From NCBI RefSeq assembly GCF_033963835.1, contig NZ_JAXBME010000025.1, positions 1 through 49,709 on the forward strand: DNA of 49,709 bases, in the 5' to 3' direction. The position numbers and the translations under genes were made by a program. Source of the stretch: Cytobacillus sp. IB215665 (lineage in GTDB: Bacteria > Bacillota > Bacilli > Bacillales > SM2101). Every line of letters starts with the position of its first letter. The stretch's first letter is position 1. The notes beneath the pieces are model-generated. The model searched no databases. It saw only the letters and a program-made list of their open reading frames with translations, and was not told where the DNA came from. Shown here one piece after another: positions 41,206-49,629 of the stretch.

Positions 41206-44200
41206 ATGAAAAAGATACAGGTGACTGAGGACGGAAAGCAATTAGAAGCCTTTGTGAAATTAATAATCTCAGAAAAAAACGATAAAAATGAAAGAATAAT
41301 ACATGGAGTCTCGATGGCTGGTACCAATACAGCCAGTAGAGCAGTACACGCAGCCATGTATACCTCTCATCATTTAGAGATTATTGACGACGATACCAAC
41401 AAAAAGGAAACAGTACTCACTACACAGCAGTATCGACGAATTGAACATATTGATGGCAAAGTAAATCACACTTTCGCTATGCCACGTTCATCGGTCGCTG
41501 AAGATTATAAGGAATTAGTGATCAATAATGTTAAAAATCAAAATAAGTACATGCCTGAGAGAATCGTTGTTGCTCCAAAAGGGGATATCAATGAAGTTGT
41601 TGGGAATTTCTTAGCAGAAACGTTTGGTCTTCCTAAACTCCCTAGCTGGAGAGATCTCTATCTTACTATCTTTGTTGGAGAAAAGATAAAGAAGTTAGAT
41701 ATAGAAACTACTAAACTGGCTGGAGAATGGAAACATGCCAAAGCAGTAAAAATTAAGTCAATGTCTGAAGAGGAAGTATTAAAGCGTATTAATGATGCTA
41801 TAGCAAAAGGACATTTAAAGACAAAAAATACTTCCATCATGGGAGAAGGTAACTTTCATGAGGGTATGACTACTAGCGAATACCTTAAAAAAAATGCTGA
41901 AATTATTGCTAAAAAGATAGATGCACACATGAAGCCTATCTATGATGGTACTCATTATCTTCCGTATTTAGGAGAAACGGAAAGAATTTGTTTACCCGCT
42001 CAAGCAAAAGCAGTGATGTCAGCTTATGAAGTATTAAAACAAAAACAAGGTGTTTTTGTTGTGGGTGACATGGGCACAGGAAAAACTCAAATTAGCTTAT
42101 CTACTGTCTACACGTATGCGAGGAATAGGGAAGTAACAGGTGCAAAAAACGGTACCTCATGTTTGATCGTCGCTCCTTCTAATGTATTACCCAAATGGGC
42201 AACCTCAGAAATTCCTAAAACACTTGGGAAGAAGAGAGTAACTGTAAAGGTAATACGTAATACTGAAGATGCTCTTGCATATGTAAGACGAGTGAAAAGT
42301 GGATATAAGGTACCCAAAGGGAAGATTGAATTCGTACTTGTATCTACTGATCGTATGAAATTTGCAGCACAAGGCTATGTATTAGGTGCTAAATGGAATC
42401 CGTATCACTTTCATTGGACTAGCCCAAATACAGGAAAACCACTTGTAACACCAAAAATTAAACAAGGTGATAAGGAAGAGGACATGATAGCAGGCTGGAG
42501 TGATGTTGTCTCCAAGCCTTCTAAACCGCCTACTTTAGCTCAAATAGAAAAAGCACGTGAGGATGGTACTCTTGGACATAATGGACTTCCAATTGGATAT
42601 ATAAAAAAATGGAAAGATTCAATTAGAGCCTTTCAAGACGATTATAAAAAAGATAGCAAAAAAGACTGCTCTTTAGCTCGACCTGCCTTAAAAAAATTGG
42701 CTGAAGGAAACGGTAAACCAAGGTGGATGATAGCTGAGATCTTTCAGCGCCATTTACGTAATCACTTCCATATAGGAATCTATGATGAAGTCCATAAAAT
42801 GAAGGCTTCTGACAGTGGCAGGGGAGTGGCTTTTGGAAGAATAATTAAGTCTAGTAGAAAATCTATATTTCTCACAGGTACACTCACAAATGGGTCCTCT
42901 TCAAGTATAAAAGATATACTGTGGAGAGCATTTCCAAGAGAGCTAATTGCAGCTGGAATCAATCATCTTACATCAAACGAACAGTGGGCAACACGATATG
43001 GTGTTCTTGAAAAGATTCGAACGAATCACGATGAAACAATGACCGTTGGTAAAAATTCTAATCGTAAACGTGATAGTGTAGTGGTGAGAGAAAGGGCAGG
43101 TATTGCTCCATCACTTGTCGCTAATTTTCTTTTGGATAAGTCCATTTTTGTTGATTTGGTTGAGTTACAAGTCCCTTTGGTAGATCTGCATGAAGAACCA
43201 ATAATTGTTGAACTAGATGAGGATCATCTTGAAGAATATAAGAGTCTTCATGGAGAGTTATTTAGTACAGCTACAGTCATGCAGAAAAGACTAGGCTCAG
43301 CTGCATGGGCTAAATTTAATCCAACAACAATTAATTATGTCGATCAGCCCAACTTAGGAGCATTTGTAGAGTATGAGGATGGAGATGAGATAATTTCTGT
43401 TCAAGCTCCAGCATTTCCCGACGACTATATAAATGCTAAAGAGCGACGACTGATTAAGATGGTACATTCTGAACTTGCTCAGGATCGCAAATCAGTAATT
43501 TTTACAAATTATACTGGTGAATATAAACAAAATGAACGTTTACAAGAAGTATTGGCCAAACACGGTATTAGTTCACAAATATTAAATGGAAATGTACCCA
43601 CACATGCTCGATTTGACTGGCTTGAACAACAGGCAAAGAAAGGAACACAGGTCATCATTACCAACATGAAATTGGTAGAAGTAGGCTTAGATTTGATGGA
43701 GTATCCAAGTCTTCATTTTTATCAGATGAATGATGATATTAATACTGTACGTCAAGCTAGCAGGAGAAGCTGGAGGTTAGGTCAACACAGGTTGTGTAAG
43801 GTGTTCTATTATGTAGCGAAAAAGACACAGCAAATGGCACAATTCGAACGTTTAATGTCAAGGCGCGTATCAGCTCTCATTGTTGAAGGTCGTATTGAGC
43901 GTTCAGATGAATTAGCTAAGTATGCAGACATGTCAGTAAGTGGATTGACTAGTGATCTATCAAAATCACTTGAATCAACTGAGGTGGCTAATGCATGGAA
44001 ACAAGTAGCTGCAAAGGATGTTGACAGCAACATTGAGATTGTTAGTGAAGAAGAGTTTCAGCAAAAAGTATCTGATGCTTTTGCTCGCTTGACTCAAGAA
44101 ACAATCAAGTTGTCTGGCTATGTTCCACCTGCAGTAGATGAAATCAAAAAAGAAGAACCAGTATCTGAATTGTCCTTTGATGACCTTGATGTTGATGCCA

Positions 44201-44388
44201 TTGAAGAAGCTTTTGCGCTATTTGATCAGCTGAACGCTGAAAAAATAGAGGAAATCTTTGATGAGATCGATGAAAAGGAACAGAAGGAAATAGATATGGT
44301 AGACAAGAAGCGGAGAGAAAAGCGGTTGGAGGAAATGGACAAAGAAAATGTCGATTCAACTGAGCAATTAGATCTCTTTGCTATTTAA
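41206..44388 (+). CDS. SNF2-family helicase/ATPase
   Basis: A 1060-aa protein. N-terminal 250 residues have no motif I know. The helicase core runs from about 260 to 900. It has Walker A GDMGTGKT at 287-294, DEVH box (IYDEVHKMKASDSGRG) from Asp527, motif III FLTGTLTNGSSSS, then the second RecA-like lobe with KSVIFTNYTGEYKQNERLQE, VIITNMKLVEVGLDLM and motif VI NTVRQASRRSWRLGQ. The C-terminus is acidic/helical and has FDQLNAEKIEEIFDEID. It probably works with the methyltransferase genes upstream on plasmid DNA. Whether as defence, anti-defence or replication factor cannot be told. Confidence 0.92.
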   Translation: MKKIQVTEDGKQLEAFVKLIISEKNDKNERIIHGVSMAGTNTASRAVHAAMYTSHHLEIIDDDTNKKETVLTTQQYRRIEHIDGKVNHTFAMPRSSVAEDYKELVINNVKNQNKYMPERIVVAPKGDINEVVGNFLAETFGLPKLPSWRDLYLTIFVGEKIKKLDIETTKLAGEWKHAKAVKIKSMSEEEVLKRINDAIAKGHLKTKNTSIMGEGNFHEGMTTSEYLKKNAEIIAKKIDAHMKPIYDGTHYLPYLGETERICLPAQAKAVMSAYEVLKQKQGVFVVGDMGTGKTQISLSTVYTYARNREVTGAKNGTSCLIVAPSNVLPKWATSEIPKTLGKKRVTVKVIRNTEDALAYVRRVKSGYKVPKGKIEFVLVSTDRMKFAAQGYVLGAKWNPYHFHWTSPNTGKPLVTPKIKQGDKEEDMIAGWSDVVSKPSKPPTLAQIEKAREDGTLGHNGLPIGYIKKWKDSIRAFQDDYKKDSKKDCSLARPALKKLAEGNGKPRWMIAEIFQRHLRNHFHIGIYDEVHKMKASDSGRGVAFGRIIKSSRKSIFLTGTLTNGSSSSIKDILWRAFPRELIAAGINHLTSNEQWATRYGVLEKIRTNHDETMTVGKNSNRKRDSVVVRERAGIAPSLVANFLLDKSIFVDLVELQVPLVDLHEEPIIVELDEDHLEEYKSLHGELFSTATVMQKRLGSAAWAKFNPTTINYVDQPNLGAFVEYEDGDEIISVQAPAFPDDYINAKERRLIKMVHSELAQDRKSVIFTNYTGEYKQNERLQEVLAKHGISSQILNGNVPTHARFDWLEQQAKKGTQVIITNMKLVEVGLDLMEYPSLHFYQMNDDINTVRQASRRSWRLGQHRLCKVFYYVAKKTQQMAQFERLMSRRVSALIVEGRIERSDELAKYADMSVSGLTSDLSKSLESTEVANAWKQVAAKDVDSNIEIVSEEEFQQKVSDAFARLTQETIKLSGYVPPAVDEIKKEEPVSELSFDDLDVDAIEEAFALFDQLNAEKIEEIFDEIDEKEQKEIDMVDKKRREKRLEEMDKENVDSTEQLDLFAI

Positions 44389-44393
44389 AAATG

Positions 44394-44424
44394 AAAGACG
44401 AGGGAATTTATCCTTCGTCTTTTT
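44394..44424 (+). terminator. Terminator between SNF2 and the next gene
   Basis: AAAGACGA (44394-44401) pairs with TCGTCTTT, followed by T's. The ATG at 44460 is 36 bp later. Confidence 0.75.
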
Positions 44425-44459
44425 ATTTATATTAAAAAAATATAAGGGGAGTGTTTTAA

Positions 44460-44867
44460 ATGAACATTTACATGAAGAATTACAAAAAATTAAACCAGGT
44501 ATTAACTCAGTGTTTTGGTGATGATCTGAGCACGGGTAACCATATTAGTTTGGAGTCTGCTGGATTTATGGATCTAGTAGTAGAAGTGATTGGTGATGAC
44601 CTCATATCACTATCACATTACTACGAATTAAATGGGGACTTAATGGCTGATCCTGACATGGTTATTCGTTTGTATCCTGAACAACAAACGTGTGAGGCAT
44701 TATCATTTCAAAATGATAGTTTAGGAGTATATCAGAAAGTGTATGTAGATGAGAAACACTATTATCCTAGGCTAAAAAGGGAATTAAATAGCTTTTTGTC
44801 GTTATGGCTTACTAATATTGAAGAACAAGGCTATTTAAACAATCACAAAAAGGGTGTGACTGCATGA
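44460..44867 (+). CDS. DUF6908-like protein (135 aa)
   Basis: Soluble protein with a central stretch FMDLVVEVIGDDLISLSHYY, then ELNGDLMADPDMVIRLYPEQ and EALSFQNDSLGVYQKVYVDE. This resembles the DUF6908 domain, common on plasmids and in metagenomic mobile elements (the DPDM and QND patterns). RBS GGGGAG. The TGA overlaps the next ATG (ATGA). Confidence 0.6.
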   Translation: MNIYMKNYKKLNQVLTQCFGDDLSTGNHISLESAGFMDLVVEVIGDDLISLSHYYELNGDLMADPDMVIRLYPEQQTCEALSFQNDSLGVYQKVYVDEKHYYPRLKRELNSFLSLWLTNIEEQGYLNNHKKGVTA

Positions 44868-45505
44868 CTAGAAGCGGATTTACGAAATCAGGATTCATCA
44901 AAGGATTCTCAGCCTGTGGTCATTGGAGTTTATGCGATATGGGGAGAGGGACTTGCTACTACAGTAAGTCTGATCCTGAAACAATGATGTATTGTGGCGC
45001 TTATAAACTTAATCATAAAGTAGAAGTTAGTAGTCTATTTGATGAAATTGATGCTGAGAAGATAGAGGAAATTTTTAATAGTCTACCTTTAATTGAAGAA
45101 TCAAAGAATGAACCATCTACCAATTCTCGTCAGCCTAAATCATATGATATTCAAAAAAATATCCAAAGAATAATTAAACATGAAGAATTGACTGTATCAA
45201 AAATAACAGACTATGAAGTTCTTCAAATAGCTGCTAAAGAATGGGCAGGCTTGGGTCATGAATCCAATTGGATTAATTCGGCTCTTGAAAAAAACGATAT
45301 TGACAAAGCCTTTAACTACTTTAAAGCAGTTGTTCGCTCATCAGGATCAGGTGGTCGTATGATTAATTTTTCCTCATACCGTGAGGAAATTAAAATAACA
45401 ACAAGAGATGGTAGAACCTTTAACCCAACTGTAAAAGAACTATTTAAAATCTATCGAGATCAGTGGGAGATCGAAAATGAAGTTAACTTGTTTAGCTTTC
45501 AATAA
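44864..45505 (+). CDS. Protein of unknown function with cysteine-rich N-terminus
   Basis: A 213-aa protein. The first 50 residues hold four to five Cys (ACGHWSLCDMGRGTCYYS, MMYCGAY), a probable zinc or structural site. A helical acidic segment SLFDEIDAEKIEEIFNSL follows, matching the C-terminus of the SNF2 protein. The C-terminal 100 residues are mixed alpha/beta (AAKEWAGLGHESNWINSALE). Confidence 0.7.
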   Translation: MTRSGFTKSGFIKGFSACGHWSLCDMGRGTCYYSKSDPETMMYCGAYKLNHKVEVSSLFDEIDAEKIEEIFNSLPLIEESKNEPSTNSRQPKSYDIQKNIQRIIKHEELTVSKITDYEVLQIAAKEWAGLGHESNWINSALEKNDIDKAFNYFKAVVRSSGSGGRMINFSSYREEIKITTRDGRTFNPTVKELFKIYRDQWEIENEVNLFSFQ

Positions 45506-45520
45506 AAGGGGGAGTGAAAA

Positions 45521-46594
45521 TGACAGATAAAGATTATGGTTTTCTTGTGTCATCATTAAACACTATTAAAGATCCGTACGATGAATTATTGGGAGACGTG
45601 AGAAACGGCATATATCGAAAATCCTAATGTATCTTGGACATGGGTTGTTAAACCTTTTGTTAGGGCGATTTTCAGCTACAAAACTTTGTTATCTAAAGAT
45701 GATGCAGCTTCGTTACTTGTTAAACTAACATCATCATCGTTAATTATGAATTCAACATTGTTATTAGCTATTGTAGATCGTTTTGCAATAACAGGTAATC
45801 AGCTGTTCTGGATCGTTGCTCTAGTAGCTTATTTAACATCTGTGATTAGTAATTTTGTTAGACAACTGGATGTTAAGGATAGATACTTTGATATATCGGC
45901 TTTAAGGTTTATGCAAAATAAATTGTTTAATAAAATTATGTCGCCGTATATTAGTACAAATCCTTTTAATTTCAGCACACTATACGACTTTTTAAGAGAT
46001 TTATCGTCGCATTCAACTGAACAATTTAAGCCTGTGATTGAGGACTGGGTTAAAACGAAACAAGAAATGGATGATATACAAAATACTTCAGTAATCTTAA
46101 GTCAAAATATCCAAGAACTCAATAAGGCACGGACAAATCAGGCTAAACTAATAAATCATCTTATAAAAACAATGCAAAGAATATCAAAAGGTAAGTTTGA
46201 TAAAGATGATTTAATGCTAGGTATTGATTACTCTTTGTTCGAGTGTACAAATGACCAACTACTATTAAGAGCTAGTCATGGTTTAACCAGCACCCCAGAA
46301 AAAATTGATTTAGATAATCTATCAAAAAAACAAGAAGATTGGGCTGTAATATATGCTATGCAAGATGAAGATGAAGATTTTTGGGATGATGAATCTCATG
46401 GAAGACGTGTAGTATCAAAAAGGTTTAAAATGGAAGATGGAACAATTTACGTATACAGCTTCCATTTCCATGAAAGTCAAAGTGAAAACTATGATATAAT
46501 ATACTTAAAAGATGTCGCAAGAATCCTGTATTCTATCATTTATCATTGGCACAACTGCCAACGAAGAACACAGGTAAAGGGGGAGATATTGTGA
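45521..46594 (+). pseudogene. Membrane protein with a frameshift
   Basis: From ATG 45521 (RBS GGGGGAGTG) the frame reads MTDKDYGFLVSSLNTIKDPY, then stops at about 45628. A +1 shift near 45600 continues as ETAYIENPNVSWTWVVKPFV and joins the long frame from about 45686. The long part has two hydrophobic segments (SSSLIMNSTLLLAIVDRFA and FWIVALVAYLTSVISNFV) and a cytoplasmic domain of about 220 residues. It reads as one gene with a one-base indel, unless translation restarts at TTG 45686. Confidence 0.65.
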
Positions 46595-46776
46595 GTCCAA
46601 AAGTCTTAAAACTTCCAACATCAGATGAAATACTAGAAAACGTTATAGACGCTAATGAAAAATTTCAAAACTTACTAGATAAACATATAGAAAGCTATAA
46701 TAAGCTTGAAAAAGATATGAGAAAGTTTCAAGAGTTTCATGAAAATCTAAACAAGGCATTTGAAAAGAATGCTTAA
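46591..46776 (+). CDS. Small coiled-coil protein (61 aa)
   Basis: GTG 46591 overlaps the previous TGA (GTGA), behind GGGGGAG. Sequence SPKVLKLPTSDEILENVIDA then a helical, heptad-like stretch (NEKFQNLLDKHIESYNKLEK). Probably a small partner of the upstream membrane protein. Confidence 0.65.
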   Translation: MSPKVLKLPTSDEILENVIDANEKFQNLLDKHIESYNKLEKDMRKFQEFHENLNKAFEKNA

Positions 46777-46790
46777 TACAAAAAGAAATT

Positions 46791-46829
46791 AAAAAGATCA
46801 GTGACCTATTTTGTGTCACTGATCTTTTT
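46791..46829. terminator. Strong bidirectional terminator
   Basis: AAAAAGATCAGTGAC (46791-46805) pairs perfectly with GTCACTGATCTTTTT (46815-46829). Confidence 0.9.
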
Positions 46830-46841
46830 GTTCGAATAAGT

Positions 46842-46859
46842 TATACAGTACAAGTGTAC
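46842..46859. promoter_or_regulatory. Palindrome next to a possible -10
   Basis: GTACA-AG-TGTAC (46848-46859) directly follows TATACA (46842-46847), in the short space between the terminator and the next gene. It may be an operator for the small gene at 46884. Weak -35. Confidence 0.35.
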
Positions 46860-46883
46860 AATTGTAGTAAGGAGGGGAGTAAA

Positions 46884-47048
46884 ATGTCCAACAAACCAAA
46901 AGATAATATTATACAGTTCCCTAAAAAAAAGAAACCACAGCGCTTAAAATTAAAATCATCTGAAGAAGTATTTGCTGAGGCAGAAAAAAATATAATGGAT
47001 GCTATTAAAACTTTAGAGAAATATACCAAAAAACATGATAAAAAATGA
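46884..47048 (+). CDS. Small basic protein (54 aa)
   Basis: ATG 46884 behind GGAGGGGAG. MSNKPKDNIIQFPKKKKPQR followed by an amphipathic helix. Strongly basic, so likely nucleic-acid binding. Unknown. Confidence 0.6.
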   Translation: MSNKPKDNIIQFPKKKKPQRLKLKSSEEVFAEAEKNIMDAIKTLEKYTKKHDKK

Positions 47049-47067
47049 TAAGTGATTCATACTTTGC

Positions 47068-47310
47068 CTATTTCTCTTCTTGATCGACAACCTCTGGTTC
47101 ACTCAAAAAAATCCCTCGCTCAAAATAATACTCCCGAAGCTCTTCAAAATCATCCGGTCCATATGTTTGTACAAGATCAAACACTTTTTCTTCATCTAAA
47201 GATTCGTCTACAGCTCTAACAACCGCTTCAACAAGTGTAAGACCTTTGTTATCCTTAATATGATTTGTATTATAATCACTATTAAAAGCTGCAATTCGTA
47301 CGTGGATCAT
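47068..47310 (-). CDS. Small acidic protein (80 aa)
   Basis: Minus-strand frame. The ATG at 47310 lies well behind AAAGGATG, three residues inside the longest frame. MIHVRIAAFNSDYNTNHIKD continues LTLVEAVVRAVDESLDEEK and an acidic tail. No family recognised. Confidence 0.55.
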   Translation of the reverse strand: MIHVRIAAFNSDYNTNHIKDNKGLTLVEAVVRAVDESLDEEKVFDLVQTYGPDDFEELREYYFERGIFLSEPEVVDQEEK

Positions 47311-47363
47311 CACGATCATCCTTTCTTGCTTGATTAGATTTATAGGAGATTTTTTCTCGAAAT

Positions 47364-47501
47364 TTAATCACTACCAACTTCAAAGCTTCCATCTACATCA
47401 TGGAAAGATTCTCTGTGATTATTTAAAGATGTTTCACTATTGCTACCACCACTCTTTTCACTAACATGACTGTCACAATCAATTAAGCTACCAGCTACAT
47501 C
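47364..47501 (-). pseudogene. Possible 3' gene fragment
   Basis: A minus-strand frame without a start codon reads DVAGSLIDCDSHVSEKSGGS and ends GSFEVGSD before a stop. Composition is coding-like but it is only 45 codons long. It may be the tail of a deleted gene. Confidence 0.25.
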
Positions 47502-48000
47502 TCTTCATTTTATGTCATATATCCCATATAACGTTCCCTCCGTGTGGTCTTGAAACACCAATCTTATTCTTAATTAATACTTAGTAGTAACTCAGAATTA
47601 TAAATGCTAGAAATTATTATTAAGATGTCTAATTACCTATGAAACTTGTATGAGAATTAATCAAATCCTTACATATTGTTAAATTACGTTTATTTTTTGG
47701 ATGATTCATTCAAATAACGATTTAAACGATCATTTATCCAAAAAACAATCCAGTTACATTACTATTAAATGCATATCTAAGTAAAATGGGCAAAATAAAG
47801 ATATACGAAGGATATTTCTATAAAGCTATTATAAGTAAAAAATCCACAACTTTATGATTTTTATCCAATAAATGCTATTAATAGAACTGATTATATCATA
47901 TAATGTTAAATATAGACACTAAAAGAAACTTTTAATTTCTCAATATACGTATAAAGCGAATTGAAATTGTAACATCTAGTATCAAAAGGAGGATGTAATT
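47502..48000. other. AT-rich intergenic region, no gene seen
   Basis: About 500 bp of very AT-rich DNA without an RBS-linked frame. It carries small inverted-repeat-like strings (AACGATTTAAACGATC near 47716) but no convincing iterons. A promoter for the genes from 48001 on presumably lies near its right end. Confidence 0.4.
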
Positions 48001-48226
48001 ATGCAGCCATCTCCAGATTATCTTGTAGCTTTAGCATCCAAAATACAAGAGATTTCAGACGATTGTTATCAGAACGAAGTGAAGTACGAGCTGAATGAAT
48101 TAGTAGAATCTGTTTATCGGACAGTGCAGTTCCTAAAAGTTAAAAAGGTGGATTGAGGAACAAGTATTAAAAGAGGAGAAGAAAACCTGGGATGCAATTA
48201 TTTGTGATTTAGTAGATATTTTGTAA
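48001..48226 (+). pseudogene. Small helical protein, probable frameshift
   Basis: ATG 48001 behind AAAGGAGG gives 51 codons (MQPSPDYLVALASKIQEISD, LNELVESVYRTVQFLKVKKV) to TGA 48154. Removing one A from the run of five at 48142-48146 extends it as KRWIEEQVLKEEKKTWDAII to TAA 48226. The continuity suggests a one-base insertion, or a sequencing slip in the homopolymer. Confidence 0.5.
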
Positions 48227-48256
48227 GAGTACTGTGGAGAAAAGGAGGAATTATGA

Positions 48257-48415
48257 GTGGCTAAATAATACGAGTGTAAATATTGTGATAATCCGTTTCC
48301 ACCAAGTAAGTACGATGGTGATATGACTTGTAGCAAGTGCGGAGCTGAATGGGAAGAAGCAAAAGTGTTAGTAGAATATGATGAAAATGAATTTAATGAC
48401 TACGATTTTCAATAA
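48257..48415 (+). pseudogene. Zinc-ribbon protein with premature stop
   Basis: The frame GTG-GCT-AAA-TAA is followed by YECKYCDNPFPP and TCSKCGAEWEEA, a clear CxxC ... CxxC ribbon with an acidic tail, but an in-frame TAA is the fourth codon. The RBS is AAAGGAGG. A small mutation seems to have broken it. A shorter protein from ATG 48327 would lose half of the zinc site. Confidence 0.5.
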
Positions 48416-48472
48416 GACTTAATAAGCAGGGAGTTCCTAAATTTATATTAATTTCACAAAGGAGGAATTGGA

Positions 48473-48691
48473 ATGATTAAAACAATAACTGTGCCTAATA
48501 GGGATTCACAAGGGTGGTTACATGGAACAAAAAACATGAAAGTTGAGTGGACTTGTCCTACATGTGGTCAAGAAATGGGACAACCAACTGCTAAACAATT
48601 TTGTGAAGATGGGGAATTTTATAATGTAAACGTTTGGGAGAATGATTGTGGTCATGTTGCCAAGTATACGGATTTAAAAGTAATAAACTAA
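48473..48691 (+). CDS. Small zinc-ribbon-like protein (72 aa)
   Basis: RBS AAAGGAGG. The sequence has EWTCPTCGQEMGQPTAKQFC and NDCGHVAKY, four cysteines and a histidine consistent with one zinc site. Unknown partner. Confidence 0.7.
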   Translation: MIKTITVPNRDSQGWLHGTKNMKVEWTCPTCGQEMGQPTAKQFCEDGEFYNVNVWENDCGHVAKYTDLKVIN

Positions 48692-48726
48692 ATAGCAATT
48701 ATGTGTAGTAAGGGGAGGGATTTACA

Positions 48727-49104
48727 GTGGAATTTAAAAAAGGAGATTTTATACAAGCCTTAGATGAAGATTACATTTATCAAATTCAAGGGATTTCTGC
48801 TTTATCAATTGGTGATTCATATATGTGTAAAAACATCAGCAGAGGTCATTCAAGGGGATTTGACGTGAATGCTAAACATTACCGTAGAGCAACGGAACAA
48901 GAAGTTCAGCAAGAGCTAGAATCAGCACCAAAGCACTTTCCATTTTGGGTAACCAACAAGAAAAATGTAGTCATTTCAAACGGACATATCTTTGCACCAA
49001 CTATAGAAAGAGCGAGAGAAATCTTTAAATCACAATTAATCGAATTAAATAATGTTGGTGAGTATTTTATGTCAGAAACACCTTTGACTTTCATTGAAGA
49101 ATAA
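48727..49104 (+). CDS. Protein of unknown function (125 aa)
   Basis: GTG start behind GGGGAGGG. MEFKKGDFIQALDEDYIYQI looks like a small beta-barrel at the N-terminus. The middle has SYMCKNISRGHSRGFDVNAK and the C-terminal half is helical. No family recognised. Confidence 0.65.
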   Translation: MEFKKGDFIQALDEDYIYQIQGISALSIGDSYMCKNISRGHSRGFDVNAKHYRRATEQEVQQELESAPKHFPFWVTNKKNVVISNGHIFAPTIERAREIFKSQLIELNNVGEYFMSETPLTFIEE

Positions 49105-49137
49105 TTTACTAACCACAATGATAGGTGAGGTGATTAG

Positions 49138-49251
49138 ATGAATGAATTTCTTAGTGGATTTGATAATGTAATCGTAAATACATTGATAGTTTTATTTGTC
49201 GGAACTTTTGCTCTAGTAGCAAACTACCTTTTTACAAGGAGGAATAGGTAG
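49138..49251 (+). CDS. Single-span membrane peptide (37 aa)
   Basis: ATG 49138 behind GAGGTGAT. MNEFLSGFDNVIVNTLIVLF with a single transmembrane segment and the basic end FTRRNR, so N-out/C-in by the positive-inside rule. Unknown. Confidence 0.6.
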   Translation: MNEFLSGFDNVIVNTLIVLFVGTFALVANYLFTRRNR

Positions 49252-49278
49252 CCTTTTCCTAATCTCTAATAAACGAGG

Positions 49279-49572
49279 ATGATAGCATTGAAGATTAAAA
49301 TATCTAAAGCGATTCTCAGATCTGTAAATTTCACATTAATCATAAGCATTATTGCACTTTCTTTCTCTCTTCTTAATATATTCGACATCCAGTATAAACC
49401 TTTATTTGAAACAAGTTCTTCATATATGAAAATACTTTCTGAAATTTTAGGTCTCTATTATGAAATATTCATTATTTCGTTTGTAAAAGTATTTCCGTTG
49501 TTCTTAATACTTCATTTTATCGCTTTACTTCTTAGCATCTCCTTTAAAACTATAGGAAAGAATAAGAGCTAA
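49279..49572 (+). CDS. Small membrane protein (97 aa)
   Basis: Two hydrophobic segments (LIISIIALSFSLLNIF and FPLFLILHFIALLLSI) and basic termini. The start could also be TTG 49288, behind GAGGATG. Unknown family. Confidence 0.55.
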   Translation: MIALKIKISKAILRSVNFTLIISIIALSFSLLNIFDIQYKPLFETSSSYMKILSEILGLYYEIFIISFVKVFPLFLILHFIALLLSISFKTIGKNKS

Positions 49573-49629
49573 AAGTATTTCAGATAGTTTAAAAGAGAAA
49601 CATGAATCTTAAGTAGAGGAGGTTTTTAT

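Noticed and set aside
47502-48000. Replication origin with iterons
   Set aside because: AT-rich, but no regular short direct repeats and no initiator gene nearby.
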